In this document: in pieces, positions 49,901 to 62,528 of the stretch
Numbering within the stretch: the stretch's first letter is position 1
How the letters are laid out: each line of letters starts with the position of its first letter
NCBI GenBank assembly: GCA_963693315.1
Contig: OY856187.1
Location: forward strand, 664,837 to 728,836
Length of the DNA stretch: 64,000 nt
Direction: 5' to 3'
From: Diogma glabrata
Taxonomy: Eukaryota; Arthropoda; Insecta; Diptera; Cylindrotomidae
Notes under the pieces: generated by a model
What the model saw: only the letters and a program-made list of their open reading frames with translations
The model's database searches: none
Told to the model about the DNA's origin: nothing
Position numbers and translations under genes: made by a program

Positions 49901-51669
49901 TCGTTCAATTATTCATGTATTGTTAGAAAAATGAATATAAAGGATGACGTAGAGGAACTATTCATAAATCAAATAAAAAAAAAACAGTAAAATGTAATCT
50001 GCTCCAAAGGAGTAAAATCATTTTAATTTTTGAATATTATTTCAAAAGATTAAAATGAGTGCTCGAATAAAGTAAAACTCTGGTTTGAAAATTTAAATGT
50101 TTATGAATTTATACGGAAAACTGAGACTTTTTAAGTAAAATATTTTGTATTTTATTTTTCATAATATACTTTCGATCTCTCGTATATACACCGGGGAGAC
50201 GTTTCTATAAACAAAGAAATCCTTTCGTTGAGATAGATCTGTTAGACATCAAAAGATATTCGCAAAACAAAATGTAAATTATTGAAGTGAAAAAAACTGA
50301 GTTTAGTATTTCTAAGAAAATTATAGTTAAAACACTATTTAGTAAAAAAAATATTGCACTAGTTTGTTCTCTCAATATAGATAAATCAACATATACATAA
50401 CATTATACAAATTGCAAGAAAAAACAGTGAAGCCATTGCTTTGACTAAGATATTGCGCAAACTGTACGTAGGTAGATATAAGGCTTATTTGATTATTTCG
50501 ATAATGCGGGCAAATGTGGTGGAAATATTTGTTTCGTGGGGCGCTTCGTGGGACAAATTTCTCCGTGCGACAACGCAATCAAATGTGGGACATTTCCACG
50601 CAGCGTGGGACGTCTGGTCAGTTTACTACCCATAATCGTGCGTAAATTTTTCATTTGATTCAAAATTGTACAATTATTGCGAGCTTCTTTTAAATCTATA
50701 AGAAAAACCTACCACAAAAAAATAATAGTTTCTCCCTCCCTGTGATTGTATAAAAAAATGAACAAAGATTGACGTTTAGGACACGTTTTGGATTTTATTA
50801 TAACCAATCAAACATATAATTTTTGCTATTTTATGAATTAAAAATTATAGTCCATATAGCGAAAAGAATTTGTCAGCAAGTTTTCATAACATACTTTGAA
50901 AATATTTACATAACTTAAATATTTGTATATTTGTTCGTGTCTTTAGAAAATATTGCTTGTCCATTATAAAACATTCACTATTATAAAATCACTGGAAATA
51001 ACACAAAAAATTTAAATTACTCTCGTAATTATTTTCATTCATTTTATAAAATCAGCACAACTATCAAGAAAACCGATATGTTATAGGATTTTACAATTAG
51101 AAATGTTTTTAATTTATTGTTTTTATAAAGTTGTTGTAAAGGTATTGTTCTTGTAAAGTTTGTACAATATGATATAGATAAAAAAACAGGGCCAAACAGT
51201 CAGGGTTCTCCAAATAAGTGGGATATAATTAGGTTGTGTTCTCCTGCATGTACTTACTTTTAAGTTTATATAAATTACCAATGACCAATAACAATTGAAA
51301 TTTGAATGTTAAATACTGCACTATGAACTCTCGAGGAACCCTATACTAATGAAATATTTTGTTTCCTCTGGCTTAGACACGAATATCTTATAAACAAAAC
51401 ACTATCGTACGATAGAATTTTGTCAAAATACGCACCCACGGCGTTTTTGGAAGAACGATCGTGTTCTGTTTATAAAACTGAGTTCGTCAGAAGATTAGAT
51501 GCAATACGACCGCCTTTCGTATCGGGGCGCTCTAGTTTATGCAAAGAACGATAACGGTTTGAATATTATGGTGAACCGTACTTTAGTCGGGCCAAAATAA
51601 TATGTAACGTAATAATTATTTTATCAGATATATTTCAATTAATAGTATGCGATAAAATTGGTATATTAG

Positions 51670-52071
51670 CTAATATTAAGTTTATACCACCGATAGTTTA
51701 ATAAAATAATAGTTTTTTGCTATTAAACTATCGATACATTGAGCGTTTATCCCACAAAATAGTATTATTCTATCATGTGGTATAAACGCTCAGAATAATA
51801 TTGACAGATAGAATACGGCTACCGTATTTCAAATTTGAATAGAAAATCTTATAATCTAAAAGTATTTCAACAAAAAATTAAAATACTAATATTAATTTAA
51901 AATAAAAACTAAATTTTAAGTGATTTTGGTGTTGCACATTTTTTACAATTGCCTGAAATTGTCAATTACATTTACGTTTTAGACGTTACAATTTTTTGGA
52001 ATATACTACTACGATCAAAAGCAAAATATCAAATAACTATCTGTCAAAGTAAAAAAGTATTATTCTATCCG
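51670..52071. mobile_element. Mirror copy of the MITE-like element, right arm
   Basis: Reverse complement of 46534-46935 as part of the palindrome; it is not an independent insertion. Confidence 0.6.
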
Positions 52072-53141
52072 TTTACACTGTAATAGTTTGTAATGAAGCG
52101 CTTTCTCATTGGCGAACCAATGAGAAGGACATAGCAGGAAGCGTACCTAGCGAGATTGATTTTCAAGCCCCAAACTAGCTTCAGCCCATGGGAACGATAA
52201 AGTAACCCTGCTACTTCAGCACAAATACAGACATGTACGCTATTCACGAAAATTTACCGAAATGGAAAGAAATACAAGTGGAAAAACGAAGACTCTGGCG
52301 ACCCCTGTTGCGAAAGACCCACGATCAACACGTCCAACCCCTACGTTCACTCACATACGCCCACACACACACACACCCACACGCACACACACACACTCAC
52401 ACCCCTTTATCATTATGACCTAGGTAATAAAATGAATTTACTCACCCCATGATTAAATCCGGACCTCCTATCCTGTTTAGATCAGCCCTCCATCAGCACG
52501 GTGATCACGTTAGGAATCTCTCGAAAATACTTTGGACAATAAAACTGTTGAATGAAGTTGCACGTACAAACGTGGTACGAAAGGTTAAGTAGAAACGTTA
52601 TGTAAACTCGTAAAATTTCGTTGAATCGAAAAAATATTATAATTGATGTAAAATTTTGTTGAATCAAAAATGTTGTAAATGATGCAAAATATCGTTGAAT
52701 CAAAAATGACATGTAGCAACGTTATATAAATGTGTAAACTTTTGCTGAATCAAAAAATGTTGTAATTGACGCAAAATTTCATTGAATCAAAAATGAGGTA
52801 ATTGATGTAAAATATTGTTGAATCAAAAATGATGTAATTGATGTAAAATATTGTTGAATCAAAAATGGTAAGTAGAAACGTTATGTAACTTTGTAAAATA
52901 TTGTTGAATCAAAAATGATGTAATTGATGTAAAATATTGTTGAATCAAAAATGACAAGCAGAAACGCTTTACAACTTTGTAAAATTTTGTTGGATCAAAA
53001 TGATGTAATTGATGTAAAATATTGTTGAATCAAAAATGACAAGTAGAAACGTTTTATAAATTTTGTAAAATGTTGTTGAGTCAGAAAATGTTGTAATTGA
53101 TGTAAAATATCGTTGAATCAAAAATGACATGTAGCAACGTT

Positions 53142-53341
53142 NNNNNNNNNNNNNNNNNNNNNNNNNNNNNNNNNNNNNNNNNNNNNNNNNNNNNNNNNNN
53201 NNNNNNNNNNNNNNNNNNNNNNNNNNNNNNNNNNNNNNNNNNNNNNNNNNNNNNNNNNNNNNNNNNNNNNNNNNNNNNNNNNNNNNNNNNNNNNNNNNNN
53301 NNNNNNNNNNNNNNNNNNNNNNNNNNNNNNNNNNNNNNNNN
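53142..53341. other. Assembly gap, 200 N
   Basis: Exactly 200 unknown bases, a conventional scaffold gap size. It cuts the minisatellite on the left and begins again in unrelated AT-rich sequence on the right. Confidence 0.99.
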
Positions 53342-53838
<497 letters not shown>

Positions 53839-53947
53839 ATTAGTTAAAGGGAGTTAACTTTTAATTCATCCTTGCAGAATGTATTGGTTATTTATGAGTA
53901 AATTAAATTAACCCATTCTGGGCGAAGTTTATTACATTGCCCTCCAT

Positions 53948-54352
53948 TTAGTTTTGTTCGTCCTGAACAATATTAGCTATCGCATTGGTACTGTTACCTT
54001 GGTACGGTGCCAACCTTTGCAGATGTATCACTTTCAACTTGGTACGGGGTCCCTTTTGGATGCGGTAGATAACATCATTAATTCGTTTGATTATTTTATA
54101 TGGACCTTCACATTCTGGCTGCAGCTTGGGTGATCTTTCCTTAGTTCTCCTGGGGTTGTATAACCATACCAAGTCTCCTTCTTGAAAACCGCCACTATTT
54201 GCATTTATGTCGTACCTGGTTTTCATTTTGTCACTGGCAATCTTAATGTGGTCTCGAACCTGTTGATGGATTTTATTCATCTTCTCCCTTAGTTGTCTCA
54301 CATAATCTGTTTTTGTAGATACCAGGATGGTCATTTTGTAGTGTTTTATCAC
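53948..54352 (-). pseudogene. Ty3/gypsy integrase C-terminal fragment
   Basis: A 134-codon minus-strand frame. Residues 16-46 (DYVRQLREKMNKIHQQVRD) are the region after the integrase core, followed by GDLVWLYNPRRTKERSPKL and the GPY/F module EGPYKIIKRINDVIYRI (about 80-98) and KLKVIHLQRLAPY. This module helps integrase bind target DNA or chromatin. The first 12 residues are not family sequence, so the upstream core is lost. It is not part of the same copy as 60348-61400, although both resemble one insect gypsy group. Confidence 0.88.
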
Positions 54353-56040
54353 TTTTTGCGTTAAAAAAAGCGATAAAAAGAAATTGTCTTGACTTGATTC
54401 GTTTAAATTTTGGATGAATAAAATTCATTTAGATGTCACTTCGTTGATTGATTTAAAAGAAATAACCGACAATATATTTTGTCTTGCTGTCGCTTATTTA
54501 AAAAATATTATGAATAAACGTATTGTTTATGTTAATTGACAAATAGACAAAATTGCATTTTATAGATAGAAATGTACTTTTTATATGTATTACATTTAGT
54601 CAAAGTTTTTTTAAAATTAAATTGAAATTTTAAAAACTAATGCATTAAATAAATTGAAAGTTTTATTTTTTATTAAATTGAAAACCAAAAAAATTATGAT
54701 AATTTTTTGATTTTTCTGCTTGTAGCTTCTCATAAAAATATTCACTTTTACTCAAAAGTGGTGTTTTTTTATATTATACCTATTTGTAATTGAAATTTGT
54801 CACCAAAGAAATTATATTGTTATATTTTTGAATATTTAAATAAACATTCATATGAATAATTTTAGCTGTCACTTAATTTCTCCTGCGGATAATTCATTTT
54901 ATTTTCAACGAATTCATTGTGAGTAAAAGAAAACACCATATATTTTGTCTATCTTTCTTTTGTGTAAAAGATATTATTTATGTTAATTTTGACATATGTC
55001 TTTTTTTAATTGAACAGCAACTGACAATTGATATTATTTTGTTTATAAAAATTGAATTCAATTACAAATAAATATTAACCAAGGCCTATTTTAGTTTATT
55101 TTAACTGAAATATGTTTAATGCACAGTATTTAAATTTTGATTCATTTATCAGTCTTTATAATTAAGTAATTCTTAATGAATGAAAACAAAATTTGTCTAT
55201 TATAATTGTTAATTCAATTAGATTAAAATTTTAAGGCAAAAAAAAACTTTTTGTATGGATTTTTCTAAGAATATGCTTTGCTGAGCAAAATTTGCTCGTC
55301 GCTTGACTTGCTGCTGGTTGCTTGTTTTAAGAAGATCTTCGTTTTGAATAACAATTGATATATGGTTTGAGGTCCATTCTTAAAGGTTTTAACCTGTTGA
55401 GATACGTAATTGATGTTCTTTATTGAAGCTTTAAAGATTCACACACTTTATCTACAATAATTCTCTCTTTGTTGGTCTACATACCTTTGTAACGGCGTTT
55501 CTCGCCATTTTATGGTTCTCCTTTGTAGATCTCGTGTTTCATTCTTGTAGACATTTCAGAAAGCAATTTATTTTGTTTTGGGTAGCCTCAATCCATGCTT
55601 GATCTGGCCAGAGCGTCTGTAAGCTCAAATCAGCATGTTTGAGTAAACACCAGAACCTTTTGAGCACTCCATGGATAGCGTCTGACGTCTCTTATGGCAA
55701 TATGGTTTTGATATCCCTCCTTAACTCGCTAAATATTTGAATAGGCATTAGGGAGTTAAAGATATCAAAATCATATTTCCATATTTGCGATTGATAGTGG
55801 TAGCTTATTTTGTTATACACAATGGGAAATAGTCATATAAATAAAATAAAATAAAAATATATTTTTTTACCCTTTTATAATTTTATATTGTTCTTCATAT
55901 TGTGCATATTCGGCAGTGAAAAAATGGTCTAATAACGAGCACGGGTTTGGGAGTTTCAAATGCCCAGTCTACCAGGAAGCGCTGTGTAGAAACTGCAAAT
56001 GAAAATTGTCCAAATAAACCTAAACCATTGTGAAGCCGTG
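54353..56040. other. AT-rich region, nothing recognised
   Basis: 54353-55250 is extremely AT-rich without long frames. At 55693-55782 an imperfect hairpin pairs AATATGGTTTTGATATC with GATATCAAAATCATATT. 55300-55700 is slightly richer in GC but has no recognisable frame. Confidence 0.45.
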
Positions 56041-57360
56041 CAGTTTAAGTTAAAACACTAACGGAGGAGGGCCATCGTTGCTGAAGGCTTTTGCGAGTCT
56101 TCATGTCACTTTCATAGACACGGTTAGTGTTCAACTTTTCGTAGGGGAAATATGAGCTCTATAATTGATCTCACGTTCATGAGTGCATGTCTTGCAAACA
56201 AAACGATATAGAACGTGAAGGCTACACACAGTGATCATCAAGCTAACGTGTATGAGCTATTATATTTGATCGAAACCCTTTGATCTCAAACAGACAGAAC
56301 GAAAAACGACCCAGCTCATGGGTTACATTACTAAGGCTTGTGATGTAGCAATGCTAAAAAGGATAGCTGTAAAAGAACGAAAGCCCGTGTTATGGTCGAA
56401 CATGGAGATTGCGGAGCAGAGAGCCTCAGAGCACAGTGAAAATATCATACGAGAAAGATGTAATGAAGATCCAACTCATCGGAATTGAAACGTGTCACCA
56501 ATTTAAGTAAGCAAAAGTGCTTCCGCGGACCGCGACGCATGCAAGGACGTAATCCCTAGAGTAGATGTTATAAAAGGGTAATGGAAAAGCTTGGAGGTAG
56601 ACATCCTCTTATACCCACATGTCCGGTTATGCTAACTAATATAATAGAAGAGCTGTTTCCACAATACCTTTACTGTGAGCTGAAACAAGCAGGACATACA
56701 GAGAAAGGTATTCAACCAGTGACTTAGGCAGAAGTCCTAAAAACACGTTCACAGCTAGGAAATGGCAAAACGCCAGGTCAGAATTGCGTGAAGGACATAG
56801 CGCCGAAAACGGAAATCCGATCATCCACACACATGTTCAGCGAGCTTTATACGGGGTGTCTTAAGGAAGGAGTTTCGCGGTAAAATAGAAGGAACAAAAG
56901 CTGTTTTTGCAACTGAAAGGGAACAACCCACTTGGAGAGTCATTTTCATACCTGCTTGCTTGATACGTCAGGAAAGATCTTGGAGAGAATTATATGTGAC
57001 CGGTTGGTGGATACTGCAGAAAAGGCATTATCCGGCACAAGTTGGCTGCTAGAAAACAAAATATAATGGCCGTGGTAACGCTGAACGTGAGAAATGCTTT
57101 TAACACAGCTAATTGGAAATGTATTTTTGATGCGCTAACCCAGATGGAGGTACCAACGTTCTTGCTAAAAATAATTACCAGTCACTTCAGCCAGATAATA
57201 CTTAAGTATAATATGGACGGAGCCAGTAAAATGCACTCAGTAACTGGTGGTGTCCCACAAGGCTCAGTACGTCCCACATTGTGGAATGTTATGTATGATT
57301 TTGTTCTTCGAATACATATACCGAGTCAGGTAAAGGTAGTCTCAGCCTCTGTCTTCAGCA
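56041..57360 (+). pseudogene. Decayed R1-like LINE, endonuclease and RT
   Basis: Plus-strand remnants in several frames: LLIDLTFMSACLA and THSDHQ (56160-56240, endonuclease end). Pieces of the inter-domain region follow (KRKPVLWSN-like, about 56370-56400), then the open part 57042-57398 with AVVTLNVRNAFNTANW, SVTGGVPQGSV and TLWNVMYDFVLRIHIPSQ. It aligns block by block with the R1-like protein at 22929-25280. The motif A catalytic aspartate is Asn here (LNVRNAF), and the YADD region is gone because sequence after 57360 is unrelated. An old, dead copy. Confidence 0.85.
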
Positions 57361-57379
57361 TTTGCCCTACTTTGGTTTT

Positions 57380-57520
57380 TGTCATTGTGTTAGGTTAGTC
57401 TTTGTTTTTGTCTTTGTCTTTGTCTTCGTTTTTATCTCTGTCTTTGTCTTTGTTTTAGTCCTTTCCCATATTCTTGTTTTTTTCCTTTGTTTTGGTCTTC
57501 GCCCTGGGCAAAAGAATTAA
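57380..57520. repeat. TTTGTCTTTG simple repeat
   Basis: Low-complexity pyrimidine-rich stretch of TCTTTG/TTTTGT units on the plus strand, directly after the R1-like remnant. Confidence 0.85.
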
Positions 57521-57563
57521 GAAATAAAAAATTGAATTAAAAAAAACAGAGAGCCGTGATATC

Positions 57564-58582
57564 TGGGTAGTTCTACACACGAAGAAAGAAATGGAGCTAA
57601 TTACGGCACGACATGTTTTTTGCGTATAAGTTCTGGCAACTAGTTTTAGTTAAAGTTGATGACGTTCTTTCAACTTTTCTGAATGTGGCCAGTCAAAAAA
57701 AAAAAAAATAAAAAAAAAAAAAAACAAAAAAATACAAGAGTCAAAATTAAAAAATATCCTTCTTACACCTAAATTAATTCAAAATTATCTCAATATTATC
57801 TCAAAACACGAAATAAACATTTATCTAAGTCTACCTGCTTTTAAATCTTCCAGGGGACTGAGAATTTATCAGTATTTCGCTTAAAAATGACAAAATTACG
57901 CCAAAAAAAAAAAATAAACGGATTCTATACCAAGGCAATTCACAACATATAAAACTACAAAATTATCTGTAATTAAAATACTTCTTACGAACATACTTGC
58001 CAGGGGACTGATAATTTGACTGGGCAAAAGACGATCTTGCTAGTAATGATGACTGTTTTGATTGATAAAACCTCGGACTAAGTAAAACACTTGCAATATT
58101 ATATTTATTGAACTTTAATTAATTCCTGTGACGAGCGATAACTTGATAGAAATATGAATTTCCAATATTTTCAATGTGTTTTGATTGGGCAGGAGAATAA
58201 TAACAAATTGGTGGGACAAACTTTAATAGGATATATCTTATATGAAATATAGAGTAATGTTATGATTATTTACACATTATTAAAGCATCATTATTCAAAA
58301 TTATTACTGCAGTGTAAATTTCTCTCTACACACTTAGAATCATTGATTATTTAGTTTACCAGCTTTGACTTTCAAGGTGGGACACGCCAGGGGACTGAGA
58401 ATTTGAGGTTTTGAATAATTTTTTTTCTAAGAAATATATTTCGAAACGGGTTTGTTTTGGGTGACCAGCCAAACCTGACATAGTTAAGGTTTACAAATTT
58501 CATTTGAAAAAAAGTTTTTTTTCATATTAATAAACGAAATAAGCAGAGCTGTCCAAAATTCCTATGTTTGTAGAACTACCCA
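57564..58582. mobile_element. 1.0-kb non-coding element with TGGGTAGTTCTACA termini
   Basis: TGGGTAGTTCTACA at 57564-57577 is exactly inverted at 58569-58582. Inside, CAGGGGACTGAGAATTT (or GATAATTT) occurs three times, near 57852, 58000 and 58387. No open frame of note. The flanks (ATC on the left, TCT on the right) give no clear target duplication. It separates an R1-like remnant from a Jockey-like one, so it was probably inserted between them or into one. I do not recognise the family. Confidence 0.65.
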
Positions 58583-58739
58583 TCTACATAAATTAAGAGC
58601 TGCTTAAGCTGAGCCTGTCCCACGACGTTATACTTAATTGTAGTTCCGTTTAAGTTTCATGTGACAAGGTGTGGATATGTAGATCTCAAACGTGATTTTT
58701 TTCAACAGAGTTTCTCATCTCTGGAATGCATTACTTGCA

Positions 58740-59680
58740 TGGGTATACAACACTTAATATGCAATTCTTTATATGCAACACTTAATTTTCATTGACAACA
58801 TACTCATTCCTACGGTTAAAAATCCGGCATTGTTGGGGGTAATATTGGACCCATTGAACTTAAATTCAATGCTCATGCTCAACAGATGATTTCGAAACCG
58901 ACAACAGGAACACATGGAAAGCACTAATCGGTGGTATATTGGACAAAGGTAAAAACACAATAATTGCAACATTTAAAGCGATAGAAAAACCTTTTTCAAA
59001 TTATGCTGCACCTATATGAACTGAGCACCCCAAGTTAGCTACTCCCACTGGAATAAGTTACAAATATCAGAAAACCCTGTCTTGGAAACTACAACTGTAG
59101 GTCACTCGGTGGCTATTACCGGTCAGTGAACATAATGAAATGCAAACCAAGCAATATTTATGGGTCTGTCACAAAGAGCAACATCCCTGGAATTACACCT
59201 TATCCACGACTACACCACCTAGAGACATAAGGCGAACAGTGAAATGTTTCTTACATGATGTTAGAAACTACCGATTCACCGGTAACATCGACGAGCTTAC
59301 GTATAAAACGTGCTTAAAAATAATACATACAAAAACTGTTGACGACACAATAAGAAACTACGCCTTAAATCCAGTTTTCTTGCAACTGAGCAGGCCACCA
59401 CAGGTTGATGCGGAAGAGATTAAACAACCACGCAGCACAAGCTCCATCTAGCGCAATTAAAATCTGGCTGGTCGCCATTATTAAACAACTACATGATTAG
59501 GATTGACCAAGAAATTGTTGAAAAGTGTCCCGCATGTTGGGGCACGCCACATGATGCAGATCACTTATTCTAGTGCCTAAAAAATCCAACCGACCTGACG
59601 AAGGAAGATTTGTGGTATCACTCACAGATAAAAGCAGAATTCCTGAACCTGAACATAGAGCTGGAATAGTAGCACCGCAC
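58740..59680 (+). pseudogene. Jockey-like LINE ORF2, C-terminal remnant
   Basis: Plus-strand pieces: TVKNPALLGVILDPLNLNS (about 58811-58868, the thumb motif after the RT core), NYAAPI (about 58997-59018), then 59140-59451 with LSTTTPPRDIRRTVKCF, and VDDTIRNYALNPVFLQ. The tail, in another frame, has NYMIRIDQEIVEKCPACWGT and HDADHLF (59490-59570), the C-terminal zinc-like motif. Stops and shifts are frequent, so it is inactive. The order and motifs match Jockey-clade LINEs of insects. The RT catalytic core is not present. Confidence 0.8.
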
Positions 59681-59689
59681 CAGTCGCAA

Positions 59690-60347
59690 CAACAATATAA
59701 AATCAAATTAAAATAGTATAACACAAAATGTAGATCCTTTTGGATGTACAACCCGATATCGTATTTAAAATATATATAATATAGTGATTAGGCAGTAACA
59801 AATTTTTGAAATTCCGAGAAAACCATTACAATACGTAGTTTTTCATATGAAATACACCTTTAAAAGAGACTTGCTACACGTTGACCCAATAAAATAAACG
59901 AGTTATTGTTTTATTCTTATTAAACAAAATAACATAAGGGATATTGAGAAAATTCGTTCGTCCATTAAACTATCACTAAAAGTAGTTGTACTCAATACTC
60001 AAACGAAAATCAAAGAAATTCATTATTTTTTTGGGAAATTTTCGCTTTATTTTGCAAACAAGGTTTCACAAAAATGAAATAAATAAAATAAAATATTGAA
60101 AATCCATTTGATTTTCACTTTAGTATAAAATATAACTTAATTTTAATCTAAACTATAATATAATATTGATTTTAATTTCAAAAAGGTTTTTATCACGACG
60201 TTTTGAGTAGCCTTTAAAATATTCTTATATATGGTTTTAAGCTGACAATTACTTATTTCTAATTTGTCCTAAAATTCACTGCAAATTCATTCTGAGGGGA
60301 AATTTGAGTAGGGGTATGTAGAGTTTTTTTTATATTTTTCAATTGCG
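59690..60347. other. AT-rich spacer, nothing recognised
   Basis: No gene, repeat array or terminal structure visible. Confidence 0.5.
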
Positions 60348-61400
60348 TTATAACTCTCCAAAATTCGATATAAATATGCGATATGGCACTACAAAATGAC
60401 CATCCAGACCTCCAGGGATGCCGAACTCAATGTCACTAGGAAGATGTAGTTCTCTTCCGAAAATGATATTCGCAAAATTCTCCACGAATCTACGATAATA
60501 GGTGCATAGGCCAAGAAAACTGCGTAGCTCATGAACATTCTTCGGTACTGGCCAATTTTTCACAGCATCAATTTTTTTGGGATCGGTTCTGACTCCATTT
60601 TCTGTAATGATGTGTCCAAGGTACTTCACTTTTTTGTGGAAGAGATTGCACTTTACCAGATTCACTTTCATGTTGGCATTACTTATTCTTCTGAGTACTT
60701 CTTCGAGGTTCATTAGATGCTCTTCGAAGTTGCGACCCATTATAATGATGTCATCAAGATAAACTAGGCAAGCCTTCCAGGTTAAACCATGCAACACGCA
60801 TTCCAATAGACGTTCAAATGTTGCTGGGGCATTGCATAAACCAAACGGCATCACATTGAACTCCCACAACCCATTGCCAGTAGAAAATGCTATCTTTCGT
60901 CGATCTTCTGGATGCATTTCGACTTGCCAGTAACCACTCTTCAGATCTAGTGTGCTGTACCATTTGGCTCCTGATAATGTATCCAGTGTGTCATCAATTC
61001 GTGGCAGTGGATAGCTGTCCTTAATGGTTACCTCATTCAGTTTTCGATAGTCTACACAAAAACGAGGTGACCCATCTTTTTTTCTAACTAGCACCACTGA
61101 TGAGCTCCGTGGACTCTTAGATGGCCTAATGACTCCATCACTTTTCATTTTGTCCAGCATTCCTTGCACTTCCTCGTGTTTAGCTAGTTGTAGTCGTCTA
61201 GGAGGCTGTCTGATAGGATGAGCGTTTCCAGTGTTGATCCTATGTCGCACGATGTTTGTTCTGCCAACATCTTCATCTCCAGTAGAGAAAACGCTGCTCA
61301 TCTTCGTTAATACCCTCTTGATTTCTTTGAATTCGGCCGGGTTCATTCTTTTACTAAGATCTTGAAGTATTGCTACTAATGCGGGATTGTTTCTCTGCAT
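60348..61400 (-). pseudogene. Ty3/gypsy reverse transcriptase fused by deletion to an integrase piece
   Basis: A 350-codon minus-strand frame. Residues 50-130 lead into the RT (PIRQPPRRLQLAKHEEVQ, RFCVDYRKLNEVT at 113-125). Then come STLDLKSGYWQVEM with catalytic D152, FGLCNAPATFERLLE (186-200), YLDD (214-217), KYLGHIITENGVRTDPKK (259-276) and LRSFLGLCTYYRRF (292-305). At about residue 312 it jumps to FGRELHLPSDIEFGIPGG, which belongs downstream of the integrase core. RNase H and nearly all of integrase are therefore missing. The 5' flank (61401-61690) shows no protease or gag I can identify and no LTR. The element group copies RNA into DNA inside gag particles; this copy cannot. Confidence 0.92.
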
Positions 61401-61687
61401 GAAGACTGTTCACGCCTCTGGCTCGGCAGTGGACTGTATGATTTTTTGTTGTGACGACGATGATAGAACCAGAGGATGTAACAAAGAAAACGTCTAATTA
61501 TGAGTATTATTTGGCTCACAAGGCCAATGACGACGTGATAGTCGATGATACAAAATATTAATACATGCTTCCATTGGCTAATGACGATGAATAACAGTGT
61601 TGTACAAACAACTATATAAATAATCGATGAGTATAGTTGAATATCGAAAATTGACGACGATGACTAACAGTGTTGAAATTTAAAACA

Positions 61688-62030
61688 CGTATAGCGATGA
61701 ATAACAGTGATGAGGTTTTAACAACCATACATAACATCAATTGGTATAAATAAATTCAATCAGTATAACTGGATGTTGAAACTTGATTACGTATAGCGAT
61801 GAATAACAGTGATGAGGTTTTAACAACCATACATAACATCAATTGGTATAAATCAATTCAATCAGTATAACTGGATGTTGAAACTTGATTACGTATAGCG
61901 ATGAATAACAGTGATGAGGTTTTAACAACCATATATAACATCAATTAGTATAAATAAATTCAATCAGTATAACTGGATGTTGAAACTTGATTACGTATAG
62001 CGATGACTATGCGAGTATTTGGATTTTGAA
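61688..62030. repeat. 102-bp minisatellite (about 3.3 copies)
   Basis: CGTATAGCGATGAATAACAG begins units at 61688, 61790 and 61892, with a partial one at 61994, an exact 102-bp period with high identity. A looser, shorter relative of the unit lies at about 61600-61687 (GATGAATAACAGTGTTG). Confidence 0.92.
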
Positions 62031-62322
62031 AATCCGTTCAGCTTGGTAACTGAATCCGATAACTATGACAAACCATTTGCACGGTATAATGCCTACAAAA
62101 TACACAACAATTTAAGAACCGCAAACTTAAGAACAAACCCAAAACTCCAAATGCAGGCAGCAAAGACGACTATATTTGGTTAACACTTCAAATTCACCAT
62201 CAAAGTTATTGATTTTTTATTTTTAACAGTTAATAAAACACGAGAATACATACAAATTTATATTTGTTAACAAAAACTAAAATAAATTAACACAAAACAC
62301 TAGCAGTTACGATACAGGTAAC

Positions 62323-62528
62323 ATTTCTTTATTATTTTAGTTAACATTTTGTTTAATTTAATTCTATTTTTTAAGCAAAACTTAACAAAAACACCATATG
62401 CATGGTTTTCACATAAAACAATACAATTTCTTTATTATTTTAGTTAACATTTTGTTTAATTTAATTCCATTTTTTAAGCAAAACTTAACAAAAACACCAT
62501 ATGTATGGTTTTCACATAAAACAATACA
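62323..62528. repeat. 103-bp tandem duplication
   Basis: Two copies (62323-62425 and 62426-62528) share ATTTCTTTATTATTTTAGTT and a CAAAACTTAACAAAAACACC segment with few differences. Confidence 0.92.

Larger units (their letters stand above)
45463..53141. repeat. Near-perfect palindrome, arms about 3.84 kb, 7-base centre
   Basis: Every feature from 45463 to 49299 recurs as its reverse complement from 53141 back to 49307. At the centre TTCGGTGCC (49291-49299) is followed by AATGAGG and GGCACCGAA (49307-49315). Position sums are 98606 near the centre and 98604-98605 farther out, showing only one- or two-base indels, for example in the T/A run near 45609 and 52997. The arms hold the minisatellite, a GT tract, a small inverted-repeat element and AT-rich DNA; I recognise no gene. 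The right arm stops at the N gap. This may be an assembly fold-back or a real inverted duplication. Confidence 0.97.

Noticed and set aside
45474..52712. Pairs of small frames such as 47971-48165 and 50441-50635
   Set aside because: Mirror images caused by the palindrome; none has a recognisable domain, so they count as neither duplicated nor single genes.
53948..61400. One large Ty3/gypsy element running from 61400 to 53948
   Set aside because: The two fragments are in the same orientation, but the upstream one already contains the integrase-side piece through deletion, no LTRs are visible, and unrelated LINE remnants fill the interval.
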